Assembly (NCBI GenBank): GCA_009859145.1
Contig: VRVR01000009.1
Location: 310,001 to 374,000 of the forward strand
DNA from: Andalucia godoyi
Lineage: Eukaryota; Discoba; Jakobea; Jakobida; Andaluciidae
Reading direction: 5' to 3'
Length of the DNA stretch: 64,000 nt
The position numbers and the translations under genes were made by a program. Below the pieces are notes generated by a model. The model ran no database searches. It saw only the letters and a list, made by a program, of their open reading frames with translations, and was not told where the DNA came from. This document shows, one piece after another, positions 1 through 9,970 of the stretch; the stretch's first letter is position 1; each line of letters starts with the position of its first letter.

Positions 1-1312
1 CGTATTGGTGTGCATCGGCCAGAATTTCGGCCGGTACCGAGAATGAAGTTTTTCGAGCGGTCAGCTTGTCGGAACCATGAATATAGATCGACGGGGTAGT
101 TTGATATATTTCGAACCATCCAGACGGCGACGGCGGCGGCGGCGGAACGAGCGCATTTGGAGAGGTCAGCACCACAGGCGTGGAGTGAATCCACAAGTCA
201 AAAATCAGATTTGCCACTTGCACCCAGCTAATGCAAATGCCATCCAGCTGCGCCAGAGGATTTGGAACCAGCAAAACACATGGAGTTTGATGGTGGAATG
301 GACGGGGCAATGCATCGGAGAACGTTCGAGATCGGCTGGTTTTCGCTTGGAAGTTAAACAGCAAGTCAGCACCGTCGCGCACGGAACACTCTGATACGTC
401 CAGGTCGATGCTCCCGATGATCAGAACGCGTGAGCGAATCGCTGACGGCTCGATGTGGAATTGTTCGTATACAGCATCATAAGAATGAGATATCGACGAG
501 TCGTGCAGCGATGGGGTACGCGGCTGTTCCTCCTGGCCGAATGTAGGCTGTTCCGCGACTGAGTACGCGACCGTTTCAGTGTACATGGCATCAAACAACA
601 CACCGTTGGTGCGAAGGAACGCGACCACTTTTTCTGCGTAATGAACAGACACCGAAAAAGGAGATACAAGTGCAATTTGGAAATGCTCAGCCAGTCGGTT
701 CATGCCGTCCACAACACCCGGTCTGGGAAACGAAATCGCAACGTCTGGTTTGAAGGACAGCCGCCCGGCATCCACCAGCAGATTTTCCCAGTGCAAGACA
801 AGCAATGGCTCGCGGCGCATATGGAGTCTTGGAGAGAACACCAGCGGCAAGCAGACACGACGCGGCATACAAACTGCTGCAGAGGCTCCAACAGTCACTT
901 TGGAAGCTGCCAAACTCGTTGGCCCAAACGGAGCGGAATTGGAGCGTTTTCGAGGTTCGGCTCGCGAGCCAGATAGCACCGTCGCTCCGCGATTCAGCCG
1001 CGAGATTTCCCGCTCTGCTCGTTCCTGGACTCGGCCGACAATTTCCTTCGGACGATCCAATGTCAGAGTTGGGAAGAACTGGCCGTACAAGCGAATGTAC
1101 TCGGACAATGGATGGTCCAGTCCTGCAGTCGCATCGGCGTCAGCTGCAGCGCCCGCATTCGCAGTGGCAACAGCACTGCTTGTAAAACCCGTGGATGGAA
1201 CAGCAGTCGCATTTTCAGGCTTTGCTAATCGAAGAAACTCGTCGTCTTTTGCCGCTCGGCTGAAGGACGACGATCGAGGGCGTCTGTTGCCCATGCCCAT
1301 GCTCATGCTCAT
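1..1312 (-). CDS. FCP1/Tim50-like (NIF-domain, HAD-fold) protein, 3' end beyond window
   Basis: An open frame of about 437 codons starts at the ATG at 1312 and runs off the left edge without a stop. The N-terminal ~70 residues are Ser/Ala-rich and low complexity. Around residues 170-330 the pattern resembles the NLI-interacting-factor/FCP1-homology domain shared by CTD phosphatases, Dullard and Tim50: a hydrophobic strand (LLVLHWENLLVDAG), then RPGVVDGMNRLAEHFQIALV, then FLRTNGVLFDAMYTET, then a later strand RVLIIGSIDLDVSE. The first strand lacks the DxDxT nucleophile motif of active phosphatases, as also happens in some Tim50-type proteins, so catalysis is doubtful. A proline run (PPPPPSPS) follows near the edge. 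Four in-frame Met codons crowd the start; the frame is closed by stops upstream. Family assignment is by pattern only. Confidence 0.5.
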   Translation of the reverse strand, partial: MSMSMGMGNRRPRSSSFSRAAKDDEFLRLAKPENATAVPSTGFTSSAVATANAGAAADADATAGLDHPLSEYIRLYGQFFPTLTLDRPKEIVGRVQERAEREISRLNRGATVLSGSRAEPRKRSNSAPFGPTSLAASKVTVGASAAVCMPRRVCLPLVFSPRLHMRREPLLVLHWENLLVDAGRLSFKPDVAISFPRPGVVDGMNRLAEHFQIALVSPFSVSVHYAEKVVAFLRTNGVLFDAMYTETVAYSVAEQPTFGQEEQPRTPSLHDSSISHSYDAVYEQFHIEPSAIRSRVLIIGSIDLDVSECSVRDGADLLFNFQAKTSRSRTFSDALPRPFHHQTPCVLLVPNPLAQLDGICISWVQVANLIFDLWIHSTPVVLTSPNALVPPPPPSPSGWFEIYQTTPSIYIHGSDKLTARKTSFSVPAEILADAHQY

Positions 1313-1318
1313 GTTCAC

Positions 1319-1363
1319 GCTTATGCTTATGCTTATGCTTATGCTTATGCTTATGCTTATGCT
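1319..1363. repeat. (GCTTAT)n microsatellite
   Basis: About seven tandem copies of a 6-bp unit (GCTTAT on +, ATAAGC on -) lie immediately upstream of the start codon of the FCP1/Tim50-like gene, in its presumed 5' UTR. The related ATGAGC repeats just inside the frame give the protein its MSMSMGMG start, so the microsatellite appears to run into the coding region. The rest of 1313-1653 holds no recognisable gene. Confidence 0.85.
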
Positions 1364-1653
1364 ATCGTTACATCCAGTGCATTACTCTGACTACTATTCT
1401 AACTACTCCATGTATTGTCTTTTTTCCTCTTTCTCTTTTTCTCTTGGTTTTCTTGGCGGAATCTGAGCATTTTTGCACAACTATTGATCTGCTGCAGTCG
1501 ACATTCGTCAACGACCGCGATACAATCTTTCCAATTATTATTATTATTATTATATTTTTTTAAAGGATTTTCATTTATTATTGCGTCTGCGCATTCTCGA
1601 CAAGAGGACTCCGACGACACTGGTTCTGGTCAGCGCTGGGATGATGCGAGTCT

Positions 1654-3600
1654 TCACTTCTTTTCCTTGAATTCCGCATCCATAGTGTTACCTTTCTGCT
1701 CCTGTGCAGTGCCGGTGCTCTGGCTGCCGCCCGTCGCCTTGTAGAAAGCCTCTCCAATCTTCATGCTGGCTTGCTGGACCGCAGTCGTCGCCTGGCGGAC
1801 AGCCTCCAAGTCATCCTTTGTCATCGCCTCGCGCAACGCCGCAACCGCCTTTCTGCAGCCATCGACAACAGCTGCGTCAACCTTGTCCTTGTACTGGTTG
1901 ATATTCTTCTCCGTGGTGTGAATGATCGACTCGGCTTCATTCTTGACTTCGACAAGTTCCTTGCGCTTCTTATCTGCATCCTTGTGCGACTCGGCTTCGC
2001 GAACCATGCGCTCAATTTCCTCCTTTCGGAGTCCGCCAGAAGACTGGATCTGTACCTTTTGCACGTTGCCGGTTGCCTTGTCTCGTGCCGATACCTCGAC
2101 AATGGAATCGGGTGTGATTTCAAACGTCACCTCAATCTGCGGTACTCCGCGAGGTGCAGGAGGAAGGTCAATAAGATCAAACTGTGCGAGCACCTTGTTG
2201 TCCGCCGCCATCTCTCGTTCTCCTTGCAGCACCTTAATGGATACTTGAGTCTGGTTATCTGCGGCCGTCGAAAAGACCTGCGACTTCTTTGTCGGGATCG
2301 TTGTGTTTCGGGAGATCAACGGCGTGAAAACTCCTCCAAGAGTCTCAATTCCGAGAGACAACGGAGTCACATCAAGCAGCAGAACGTCCTTCACCTCGCC
2401 TTTCAGTACTCCTCCCTGGATGGCCGCACCAACTGCGACGACTTCATCAGGGTTCACTCCCTTGTACGGCTCGCGGTTGAAGATCTTTCGGACAACCTCT
2501 GCAACCTTGGGCATGCGCGTCATTCCTCCAACAAGGATGACTTCGTTGATGTCCGCGGGGGAGAGCTTTGCATCCTTCAATGCTTTTTGGCAGGGCTCCA
2601 CTGTTCGATCCATCAGATCCGAAGTGAGCTTCTCAAACTGTGCACGAGTGAGAGACATCATGAGATGCTTGGGGCCCGACGCGTCGGCGGTGATGAATGG
2701 CAGGTTGATCTCCGTGTTCATTGCAGATGACAGTTCGATCTTTGCCTTTTCTGCAGCTTCTTTGAGACGCTGCATCGCAAGGCGATCTCCGGAAAGATCG
2801 ATTCCGTGCTGTTGCTTGAAATCATTCAGAATGTACATCAAACACGTCTGATCAAAATCTTCTCCACCGAGGAATGTATCGCCATTCGTGGACTTGACCT
2901 CAAAGACTCCGTTGCCCATTTCAAGGATGGAGATATCAAAAGTACCGCCACCCAAATCATAGACTGCAACAGTCTTGTTGGACCCCTTTTCCAAACCATA
3001 TGCCAACGCAGCCGCAGTCGGCTCGTTGATGATTCGGAGGACCTCAAGACCTGCAATTGCGCCTGCGTCTTTGGTCGCTTGGCGTTGGGAATCATTGAAG
3101 TATGCGGGAACCGTGATGACAGCCTGCGTGACCGGGCGCTGCAAATACGTCTCTGCGGTTTCCTTCATCTTCATGAGCACAAAGGCACCAATTTGCGAAG
3201 GCGAGTATCCTTTGCCCATGACTTCTACCCAGGCATCGCCGTTCGTATGCCTCGAAATCTTAAAGGGAACCATCTTCTTTTCCTTTTGAACTTCTGCATC
3301 GTCAAACGCTCTGCCGATCAGACGTTTTGCAGAGTACACGGTGTTCTCCGGATTTGTGACCGCCTGGCGCTTGGCAGGCTGGCCAACCAGTCGCTGACCG
3401 TCTTTGGTAAACGCAACAATCGACGGCGTAGTGCGCATTCCCTCTGCATTCTCGATAACTCGAGGAGTGTTTCCTTCCATGACTGCAACACAGGAATTTG
3501 TCGTGCCAAGATCAATTCCAATAATATCGGACTTCGCTGCCGAAAAGACACGAGGTCTCAGACCAGTGCGCGAAATAAAGCGAGACGAAGCACGAAACAT
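1654..3600 (-). CDS. HSPA9: Mitochondrial Hsp70 chaperone (mortalin/Ssc1 type)
   Basis: ATP-driven chaperone of the mitochondrial matrix, the motor of presequence import (with Tim44 and a GrpE partner) and of protein folding and Fe-S biogenesis. The 648-residue product begins with a typical targeting peptide ([20 protein letters not shown]) followed by the nucleotide-binding domain signature [10 protein letters not shown] at residues 27-36. The [11 protein letters not shown] and [10 protein letters not shown] motifs, the [15 protein letters not shown]-type interdomain linker and the substrate-binding domain follow. The length matches the family. The upstream in-frame extension has no ATG, so the start at 3600 is secure. 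It ends in TGA. The C-terminal tail is rich in Lys/Glu/Gln, as in mortalin. Bacterial-type DnaK features indicate mitochondrial rather than cytosolic Hsp70. Confidence 0.97.
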   Translation of the reverse strand: MFRASSRFISRTGLRPRVFSAAKSDIIGIDLGTTNSCVAVMEGNTPRVIENAEGMRTTPSIVAFTKDGQRLVGQPAKRQAVTNPENTVYSAKRLIGRAFDDAEVQKEKKMVPFKISRHTNGDAWVEVMGKGYSPSQIGAFVLMKMKETAETYLQRPVTQAVITVPAYFNDSQRQATKDAGAIAGLEVLRIINEPTAAALAYGLEKGSNKTVAVYDLGGGTFDISILEMGNGVFEVKSTNGDTFLGGEDFDQTCLMYILNDFKQQHGIDLSGDRLAMQRLKEAAEKAKIELSSAMNTEINLPFITADASGPKHLMMSLTRAQFEKLTSDLMDRTVEPCQKALKDAKLSPADINEVILVGGMTRMPKVAEVVRKIFNREPYKGVNPDEVVAVGAAIQGGVLKGEVKDVLLLDVTPLSLGIETLGGVFTPLISRNTTIPTKKSQVFSTAADNQTQVSIKVLQGEREMAADNKVLAQFDLIDLPPAPRGVPQIEVTFEITPDSIVEVSARDKATGNVQKVQIQSSGGLRKEEIERMVREAESHKDADKKRKELVEVKNEAESIIHTTEKNINQYKDKVDAAVVDGCRKAVAALREAMTKDDLEAVRQATTAVQQASMKIGEAFYKATGGSQSTGTAQEQKGNTMDAEFKEKK

Positions 3601-3878
3601 TTCTTCTTTATACAAATCGAAAAAAAGATCACTCAAACGAGTCGTTTGTCAACAAGAGAATAAAAGAAAAAAGAGAAAGAGATGCTAAAGAATCCAGGAA
3701 AAAGAAGAAAACAGAAGAAAAAACTCTCAATAAAAACCACTCGTACTTTCCCCAGAAGTATTTTGTTCTGCTTTACCTGTTCTGCGGCGTTGAATTGAAG
3801 CTGACAAGTGAAATTGAGATGTTCCCAAAAAAAGCTTCCGGTTGGGTTGGGTCGAGGGCTTTCTCTCGCGCTTGCTGT

Positions 3879-3906
3879 TGACGTCACATACGCGAATTTA
3901 TATTTT
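3879..3906 (-). promoter_or_regulatory. Candidate HSP70 upstream elements: CRE palindrome and TATA-like box
   Basis: Upstream of the mtHSP70 start, TGACGTCA (3879-3886) is a perfect cAMP-response-element palindrome. Next to it, 3897-3906 reads AAAATATAAA on the minus strand and could serve as a TATA box. The distance to the ATG is about 290 bp, which leaves room for a 5' UTR intron; the 3601-3760 stretch is strongly pyrimidine-rich on the minus strand. The sites are seen in the sequence; their function is inferred. Nothing else is recognised in 3601-4057. Confidence 0.3.
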
Positions 3907-4057
3907 CGGGAGGGGAGGTTCCTTTTCAAACCCTAATGTCCGAATGACGTACTACGGCTGTTTCCAAAGACCCGTCCTCGTGGCCCCCCACCATGGGGCC
4001 CCCTGCGGCTGGTTCGTGCGGCAGCCAGGCCTTCTAGGCAACTGGCTTCTCCAGTCT

Positions 4058-5353
4058 CTATGTATCGATCGCGTCCGAGGCTTCTCCAACGACTGCCAGT
4101 GCCTCCGTGCCAGCATCTTCAGACCCAAGAGTACTTGCACAGGATTGATGATGCTGCTGTTGTTGTTGATGTTGCTGCTGTTGTTGATGTTGCTGCTGCT
4201 GCTGCTGCTCCTCCAGTGTTCGCTGCAGTTTTTGAACAGTCTGCTCCAAGCGATCCAGCCTTCTTCCGACATTCTTTTCCAATGCACTTACGCGGTCGTC
4301 GATGCACGAACCGATTTTGCGTTCCAGCGAATCGAACTGAATGCGAAATGCAGACAAGACGCCTTCGAAGATTGGATGGTCGGCAATGGAACCTGTCCCT
4401 CTCCCAGGACCAGGGAGGAAGGAGGAGGAAGATTGCGAAGGTGTTGTTGACGATGACGACGACGATGCGGCTGGGCGATTGCCAAAGAGGCCAGCAAGCA
4501 AACCAGGAAGCGCGGCGGCCATACCCGCACCGGCTGTTGGGCTTGCAGGCATCTTTCCCTGCATAGACTCGATCAAAGGGTTCTTGGGGAGGATTGGATC
4601 ATCTAGTGTACCAGCGGCTGCAAAACAAATGATAATAATAATAATAATAATAATAATAAGCACGCAAAAATCATTGAAAGTCATTTTTGTGCAACGTGAA
4701 CTAAAGAGCGAGGCCAAAGAATAAGAAGAAGAAGGTGGGGACATACTGTCCATCGAGGATGGGTTACAGACAGGGCATTTCACATTCCTGACACTTCCTT
4801 CAAGAGAAATACGGACGACCTTCAACGCAGACTTGTCCACAAGTCCCATGAATCGGACAACGATACGCACAACATTTCGTGGTTGGTCCGGAAATACCGA
4901 TTGGCACAGCATGCTCGCAGGGTGGGAAGCAGAAGGATTCGGAACCCCCCGGATCGATCCCTGATAGAGATCGGTGCCCAGTACGTCGGACGTTGCAGAA
5001 TAGCAGACGTTTGAAACGTATATCTCCACAGACCGGGCATTCGATACGATTGAAATCCCGCGAAGATCGACCGCCGCAACGTGAGAGTCGCTCTTACTGC
5101 TGGCCGAAGGAGACAAGCCAGGTGCCAATAACACAATGGCAGGCCGTGGAGGAGCCGCATTCACAATTCCATCTGCATCGGTATCGGCACCAGGATTCAG
5201 TGGTGGCGGTAGAGGTGGGGTAAGAGTGACAAAATCATTGTCCGCAGCTAATTCCGTGTTCTGCGAGACTGCGGCGAGGCGAATTGCAGTCTCGGGAATT
5301 CCTGTCCAAGAAGAAAACACGGACCAATAGCAGGATGCAGCACTGGCGGTCAT
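4058..5353 (-). CDS. PAAT-like coiled-coil protein with polyQ tail, one intron
   Basis: The start chosen is the ATG at 5353; the frame reads on upstream only through the CA repeat and the assembly gap. The N-terminal ~200 residues contain beta-rich hydrophobic strands (VEIYVSNVCYSA..., VVRIVVRFMGLVD). The C-terminal part has a Gly/Ala/Leu-rich segment (MAAALPGLLAGLFG), a Ser-rich linker, then a helix LERKIGSCIDDRVSALEKNV predicted to form a coiled coil, and a Gln/His-rich tail from a CTG-type repeat (about 4150-4210). This order resembles the animal ATPase PAAT (C10orf88), a cytosolic and mitochondrial regulator of ABC transporters, which also ends in a helix of the type LMDYIDQRIHELQ. The resemblance is by motif order and is not strong. 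An intron at 4618-4746 (separate entry) probably removes an isoleucine run. Product about 388 residues after splicing. Confidence 0.5.
   Translation of the reverse strand: MTASAASCYWSVFSSWTGIPETAIRLAAVSQNTELAADNDFVTLTPPLPPPLNPGADTDADGIVNAAPPRPAIVLLAPGLSPSASSKSDSHVAAVDLRGISIVSNARSVEIYVSNVCYSATSDVLGTDLYQGSIRGVPNPSASHPASMLCQSVFPDQPRNVVRIVVRFMGLVDKSALKVVRISLEGSVRNVKCPVCNPSSMDSMSPPSSSYSLASLFSSRCTKMTFNDFCVLIIIIIIIIIICFAAAGTLDDPILPKNPLIESMQGKMPASPTAGAGMAAALPGLLAGLFGNRPAASSSSSSTTPSQSSSSFLPGPGRGTGSIADHPIFEGVLSAFRIQFDSLERKIGSCIDDRVSALEKNVGRRLDRLEQTVQKLQRTLEEQQQQQQHQQQQQHQQQQQHHQSCASTLGSEDAGTEALAVVGEASDAIDT
4618..4746 (-). other. Predicted spliceosomal intron, 129 nt, in phase and free of stops
   Basis: On the minus strand the exon ends ATGGACA and the intron opens with GTATGT, the same donor as in the gene at 11682. 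It closes with TTTGTTTTGCAG before CCGCTGGT. Removing it joins ...MDT to AGTLDDP in frame. The intron contains an (ATT)n microsatellite (about 4630-4660) that would otherwise translate into ten isoleucines. Because 129 is a multiple of three and no stop occurs, retention would insert 43 residues without truncating the protein. Confidence 0.7.
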
Positions 5354-5440
5354 GGATCGTACACGCAATCGGCTGCTGAGATCTCGGGGCGGGTGGGCTG
5401 GAAACAGTATAAGTGTGCAAAAAGTCGGCACCCTTTGCAG

Positions 5441-5442
<2 letters not shown>

Positions 5443-5484
<42 letters not shown>

Positions 5485-5620
5485 AACGAACGAACAAACN
5501 NNNNNNNNNNNNNNNNNNNNNNNNNNNNNNNNNNNNNNNNNNNNNNNNNNNNNNNNNNNNNNNNNNNNNNNNNNNNNNNNNNNNNNNNNNNNNNNNNNNN
5601 NNNNNNNNNNNNNNNNNNNN
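5443..5620. repeat. (CA)n and (AACG)n microsatellites running into an assembly gap
   Basis: About 19 CA units (5443-5481) are followed by AACGAACGAACGAACA and then 121 unknown bases (5500-5620), so the assembly probably failed in the repeat. The tract lies roughly 90 bp upstream of the PAAT-like start. Open frames crossing it (runs of HTHTHT or VCVCVC) are artefacts. Nothing is recognised in 5621-5931 apart from the 3' flank of SF3B5. Confidence 0.85.
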
Positions 5621-5931
5621 CCAAGGCACTCATGGAATGGAATGGTAACACAGACGTCATTTCACTCAGCTCGCACATCAAATTCAGAACAGTGAAGAAG
5701 CCAGTCACTGCCCAGTCACAACCTCCTCCTTCAACATCACAACAACTACAGCAACATCGAAGCGACCACAACAACAATCCCAATCACGAGCGTCATCATC
5801 ACGACCTGGGGCCGGAACCAATGAAAGAATAAAAGAAGAACACACACCTAAAAGATGCGTGGCGATCAACTGAAGATAAACAATGGATGAAGGAAAGAAA
5901 GCGGACAGCACGTCTAGTTAATTTTTTGATT

Positions 5932-6180
5932 TCATGATGATCCGGGCTGAAATGGGTTGGAATACTTTTGCAAGAGTTCATAGCGTGCACGACTGATGGA
6001 TTTTCCGGATGCATAGGCATAATATTGAAGAATGGAAGGGTCCGATACCATGACCGCAATCCGATCCTTGGCTTGGTTTGTGAGCCATTCGTGCTTTGTG
6101 GTGCTCGAGTTACCGATGCCTGGGTACCGACCGCCTAGAGAATCAGACGGACCCGATGAACGAGGTAAGTTTTCCGTCAT
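5932..6180 (-). CDS. SF3B5: Splicing factor 3B subunit 5 (SF3b10)
   Basis: Small 82-residue subunit of the SF3b core of U2 snRNP, which helps hold the branch site; it packs inside SF3B1 together with PHF5A. The diagnostic stretch is present: GGRYPGIGNSSTTKHEWLTN corresponds to the family pattern LQxKYxGTGHADTTKxEWxxN. It is followed by a helical part ILQYYAYASGKSISRARYEL and a short ...NPFQPGSS end. The length is within a few residues of the usual 86. The first ~15 residues (MTENLPRSSGPSDSL) are unlike other members. CTCTAG just before GGCGGTCGG could be a splice acceptor, so a different N-terminal exon is possible. Stop is TGA. Its presence shows a working spliceosome despite the scarcity of introns. 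Confidence 0.8.
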   Translation of the reverse strand: MTENLPRSSGPSDSLGGRYPGIGNSSTTKHEWLTNQAKDRIAVMVSDPSILQYYAYASGKSISRARYELLQKYSNPFQPGSS

Positions 6181-6210
6181 TCCTGGTGCAAATTTCGATT
6201 AATGTATATT

Positions 6211-6270
6211 TATGTGTGTGTGTGTGTGAGGGAGAGGGAGAGGGAGAGAGCAGCAGCAGCAGCAGCAGCA
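6211..6270. repeat. Compound (TG)n-(GAGGGA)n-(CAG)n microsatellite
   Basis: Three abutting simple repeats lie in the 394-bp space between DAP3 and SF3B5: TG units at 6212-6228, GAGGGA units at about 6229-6250 and CAG units at 6251-6270, followed shortly by a T12 run. This region holds the presumed SF3B5 promoter and the 3' flank of DAP3. No gene is visible in it. Confidence 0.85.
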
Positions 6271-6574
6271 ATAAACAGGGAGAAGTAAAGGTTTTTTTTT
6301 TTTGGAAAACAAAAGAATGAACAAAAATTAAAATGGCGGTGAAACTGTCATTTTCCCGATTTTTTTCTGAACGCTAAAGCAGGTCACTGCGCACCACGCA
6401 CCATCGCATGTTCTGGGAGGCAAACCAGCGACACAGCCACCATGCACAAAAGATAGTCGAATGCCAATTCTCTATGGTATTCATTTATTTCTGATGAGGT
6501 TTTTCGTTTGCAGATTTTTCGATGAACATGGCTTTTGACATTCTGGCTGCTATGAATACTTTCTTTTCGCGTGA

Positions 6575-7636
6575 TTACTGGACTGAAGGCAATCGCTTGA
6601 GAAAATCTCCCCCCAGGAACTTGAACAGTTCCTTTGGTCGACCACCAGCAAGGAAATGAAGCCTCTTCACATCAACGTTCTGGGTTTGCAGAAATCCATC
6701 TTCTTGAAGCATTTTGATAAAGGCAGAACTCTCGTCAAGCGACCATTCTGGCAGGACAACTCGTTCAAAGAGCGCCTCCCCTCCAAACTTCTTCCCGAAG
6801 AAGAGTTCGTCTCGAATACCGGACCAGTTTCCATGTGGCCGCGAAGTGCTTGTCGAAGCAATTGTCGGAACAGTTCCCGATTTCATGACCTCGTACAGCG
6901 AAGAAGGAACTGAGAGTTGCGAAGCATGCAACTTCTTCGAGTCGGTTCCAACGTGGCTGGTGTTCGCCAGCAGCGAGTCAATCCCGTCCACAAGGATCGT
7001 GATTGGAACGCCGCGCTCCACTAAGAATGGCAACTCTTTCATCAGAACATCCCACCCCAAAGGTGCCGAGTCTCTTTGCGAAATTCCAAACTCCAAAAGC
7101 TGACGAACAGACGAAACGTTCGTGGCAACGTCCTCGCCAGCACGCTTTCGAACCAGGGAATACTCTCGGGACAAGCCGACGTCCTGGAGTCGCTCGCCAT
7201 ATGACTCCTTGAAGCGACGCAAAAGATTCTGAGCCACATCCGTCTGGCCGTACCTGCCTCCATCCATCGGAATGATAAACGCTCCGTGATTTGCAAGAAT
7301 ATACGCGGATGGAACAGTAAGCAAGACTTGGTTGTTCGACAGTGCCCAGTCTGTAACTTGCATCAGCGCGACAGATTTTCCAACCCCAGGCTCTCCGTCA
7401 AAAACAATGCGAGGCTTCGTAGACGCTGATGATGTCGGTGATGCTGATGGTGGAGACAGTGGTGTGCTCGATTCAAGACAAGAAATAACAGATGAGACGG
7501 CATCGCGAAGAAGAAATCCAGCAGACTTTGTCTTTCGGAGCTCCAGAGCTCTACGAATCGGGTAGTCCACATGCTCCTGGATGGAAGCTGAACGAATTGG
7601 CGCAACCGTCGACGCGAAACGAAGGAATCGAAGCAT
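6575..7636 (-). CDS. DAP3: Mitochondrial small-subunit ribosomal protein mS29 (DAP3)
   Basis: P-loop NTPase-fold protein of the mitoribosomal small-subunit head, GTP-binding in animals. The ATG at 7636 gives a 353-residue protein with a basic, hydrophobic N-terminus (MLRFLRFASTVAPIRSAS) suited to mitochondrial import. Walker A is GEPGVGKS at residues 81-88, Walker B is ITILVDGIDSLL near residue 200, and the C-terminal lobe contains LPEWSLDESSAFIKML and FLAGGRPKELFKFLGG. These match the DAP3 family, whose members are about 350-400 residues. The frame continues upstream through a CA repeat (CVCVCV) without another credible start. Stop is TAA. Together with mtHSP70 it argues for mitochondria that translate proteins. 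AGC/Orc-type AAA proteins are less likely because of the DAP3 C-terminal pattern. Confidence 0.85.
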   Translation of the reverse strand: MLRFLRFASTVAPIRSASIQEHVDYPIRRALELRKTKSAGFLLRDAVSSVISCLESSTPLSPPSASPTSSASTKPRIVFDGEPGVGKSVALMQVTDWALSNNQVLLTVPSAYILANHGAFIIPMDGGRYGQTDVAQNLLRRFKESYGERLQDVGLSREYSLVRKRAGEDVATNVSSVRQLLEFGISQRDSAPLGWDVLMKELPFLVERGVPITILVDGIDSLLANTSHVGTDSKKLHASQLSVPSSLYEVMKSGTVPTIASTSTSRPHGNWSGIRDELFFGKKFGGEALFERVVLPEWSLDESSAFIKMLQEDGFLQTQNVDVKRLHFLAGGRPKELFKFLGGDFLKRLPSVQ

Positions 7637-7674
7637 CCTGCTCAATTCTACAAGCCGAAATGAACCAATCGTTC

Positions 7675-7720
<46 letters not shown>

Positions 7721-8251
7721 CAAAAACGGCAAAACAAGCTGCTGCGTTCACAAACAGTGCACTTGAAGCGCTGAAAGCTACGGCGGGAAATTGCTCGCCC
7801 AAAGGAAGAAAAAACAGGCAAGAGGCAAAAAAGTCTCAGCAGTCGGCTGTAACATTAATGAAGAACGAGGGCATATCGGGCGTCCGCAGCTTGCAAGCTG
7901 GCTGCTGTGGTTTCGGACGCTCCGCCACTACTGACTTTTCCAAATCACTCTGGCAATGCATTGCGGCCACAGAACCGCGCAAAAACTAGCGATCGAGCGG
8001 ACCCTGCAAACAGGTGTTGCTGCATAAAGAAGGTCGGGAGGTGAAAGAAAGATGACGCACGTCACGGCTGCTGCTTGTTTTCTCATTAATTTCAATTTTT
8101 AAACCCAGTTTAATTTCCAGAGAATTCACCACATTCGAGGCGGCTGCTGCTGCTACCTTTTCCTTCTTCTTCTACAAATATCAGAAATACAGGGAAACCA
8201 AACGCACACCGACGTGAAACAACCACAGTAAGACGCGACGCTGTCGCTCAC
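7637..8251. other. Intergenic: DAP3 upstream region with (CA)n repeat, CCT-eta 3' flank
   Basis: A CA repeat of about 19 units (7680-7718) lies 44 bp upstream of the DAP3 ATG. Between repeat and ATG the minus strand reads CGGCTTGTAG, a possible splice acceptor. The remaining ~500 bp shows no recognisable gene on either strand. Confidence 0.6.
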
Positions 8252-9970
8252 TTACTTTCCACCGCGGCCCTTAAGCTGACGAATACCGCGTCCGCGTCCC
8301 ATCATTCCCGCCATTCCTGCTTGGCTAGCCGCCATGCCTCGGCCTCCTGCCTGCGGCTGCGCTCCGTCCAGTGGCTTTTCGCTTTCTGGGTTGCGAACCG
8401 TTTCATCAACCGAGAGAATCAAACAAGCGGCTTGGCAGGCAGCATCGAGGGCGTTGCGCTTCACCAGCGTAGGTTCCCAAACATGGCGATTGAACGTGTC
8501 ACAGACTCCGCCATCGTTGATGTCAACGCCGAACCACACCTTGCCATTGGCATGCGCTTGTCGCAGCTTGTTCAGAACATCCGTGGCATCAAATCCAGCG
8601 TTGTCCGCAAGCTGTCGGGGAATCACCTCAAGGGCACGGGCGAACGCGGCAATCATCAGCTGCGCCTTTCCAGCAATCGTCTTGCTTTCTTCCTTCAGGC
8701 AACGGGAAATCTCCATCTCAATCGCTCCACCACCGGCAACTACTTCCGTGTGCTTCAGCGCACGTCGGACAATCATGATTGCGTCATGGAGAGAGCGCTC
8801 CGCTTCTTCAATGAACTGTTCTGCACCGCCACGAAGAACGATCGTTGCAGTTCGTGCAGACGGGCAGCCCGTAAACAGATTGTATCGTTCATTTCCTACT
8901 TGACGTTCCTCGAACGACGCACACGTTCCCAAAACCGAGGGAATCAGATTGTTCACAGTAGTCTGAATTTGGGCTCCCGTCGCTTTGGCCATACGTCGCA
9001 AATCCTCATCCGCTACACGTCCCGCGCAGAAAAGACCACGGTCTGCAAAATACTGGGTCGCCAAATCACCAATGGCCAACTTGGAAAGAACGATGTTTGC
9101 TCCGGATTGGACAATCTTATCAAGCTTGGAATAAATGATATCCCACTCCGCATCCACGATTGCTTGGTATTCGGACGGATCCTTCAGGCGAATCTCTGCG
9201 TTCTCTTTTTCCGCCTTGAGTTCAAGTTCCAGATTCAGCAGCAGAATTGTTGGCTGCTCAAAGTGCTTCTTCTGCTGTTCAAATCCAGCATAGGAAAACG
9301 TCTTTTTGAACGCGACTCCATCAACCAAAAACGAATCCTGCAAAGCTCCTCCTTGAACCTTTTTGATACCAATCATGTCGAGTTCGAGTTCCTCATCTAG
9401 CGCCATTACTGCATCCACAATCATATCTGCGAAGAAGGCTCCCTGGCCAGAAACCAGTTTCGATTGTAGCGTTGTCTCTGCGCAACGTGCAAGAAGCGTT
9501 CGCAGCTCTTCGCGGGACTTGTCGCGAAGACTTACAGAGAGTTGACTGAGTTTCTTGAGAGAGAGAGCGAGCGCTTGACGGAACGCGCGAATCACAAGCT
9601 GCTGGTGAACGCCTTCCTCGATAAAAGTCTTTGCCTCCTTGAGGAATTCACACGCAAGGACAACCACAGATGTTGTACCGTCTCCGACTTCGGCGTCCTG
9701 TGATTTCGCAATGTCGACAAGGGTTTGAGCAGCCGGATGCACAATGTCCAGAGTCTTCATGATTGTCGCTCCATCGTTGGAAATGGTGACTTTTCTCGAG
9801 TCAAACATGAGCTTGTCCATACCGCGAGGGCCAAGAGTCGTGCGAACAATATCAGCAACAGACAAGCAAGCATTGATGTTTGCAAGACACTGCGACTTTC
9901 CTTGCGAGGTGTCGGTGCCATCGCGCAAAAGGAGAATCGGCGTACCCATGCCGAACGAGTTTTGCATCAT
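8252..9970 (-). CDS. CCT7: T-complex protein 1 subunit eta (CCT7)
   Basis: Subunit of the cytosolic type II chaperonin TRiC/CCT, which folds actin, tubulin and WD40 proteins using ATP. The 572-residue product has the subunit-specific start [16 protein letters not shown], then [35 protein letters not shown] and GDGTTS at residues 97-101, the ATP-binding signatures of group II chaperonins. Further on are the apical domain and the eta-type region [16 protein letters not shown]. The C-terminus carries a Gly/Arg tail ([15 protein letters not shown]). The start at 9970 (MMQNS) is the first ATG after a CTGCCTTCAG acceptor-like sequence at 9996-9998. An upstream in-frame stretch has no conservation. 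Stop is TAA. Confidence 0.97.
   Translation of the reverse strand: MMQNSFGMGTPILLLRDGTDTSQGKSQCLANINACLSVADIVRTTLGPRGMDKLMFDSRKVTISNDGATIMKTLDIVHPAAQTLVDIAKSQDAEVGDGTTSVVVLACEFLKEAKTFIEEGVHQQLVIRAFRQALALSLKKLSQLSVSLRDKSREELRTLLARCAETTLQSKLVSGQGAFFADMIVDAVMALDEELELDMIGIKKVQGGALQDSFLVDGVAFKKTFSYAGFEQQKKHFEQPTILLLNLELELKAEKENAEIRLKDPSEYQAIVDAEWDIIYSKLDKIVQSGANIVLSKLAIGDLATQYFADRGLFCAGRVADEDLRRMAKATGAQIQTTVNNLIPSVLGTCASFEERQVGNERYNLFTGCPSARTATIVLRGGAEQFIEEAERSLHDAIMIVRRALKHTEVVAGGGAIEMEISRCLKEESKTIAGKAQLMIAAFARALEVIPRQLADNAGFDATDVLNKLRQAHANGKVWFGVDINDGGVCDTFNRHVWEPTLVKRNALDAACQAACLILSVDETVRNPESEKPLDGAQPQAGGRGMAASQAGMAGMMGRGRGIRQLKGRGGK

Noticed and set aside
702-1466. 254-codon plus-strand frame with an LMLMLM run
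   Set aside because: It is antisense to the FCP1/Tim50-like gene and its repetitive part comes from the GCTTAT microsatellite.
5352-5832. Open frames crossing the assembly gap at 5500-5620
   Set aside because: They consist of translated CA repeat and unknown bases.
6164-6172. Perfect GTAAGT donor on the plus strand within SF3B5
   Set aside because: It is antisense to a conserved coding frame and no plus-strand gene is recognisable around it.
7637-7732. DAP3 N-terminal extension with CVCVCV
   Set aside because: Translation of the CA microsatellite with no ATG; the targeting peptide starts at 7636.
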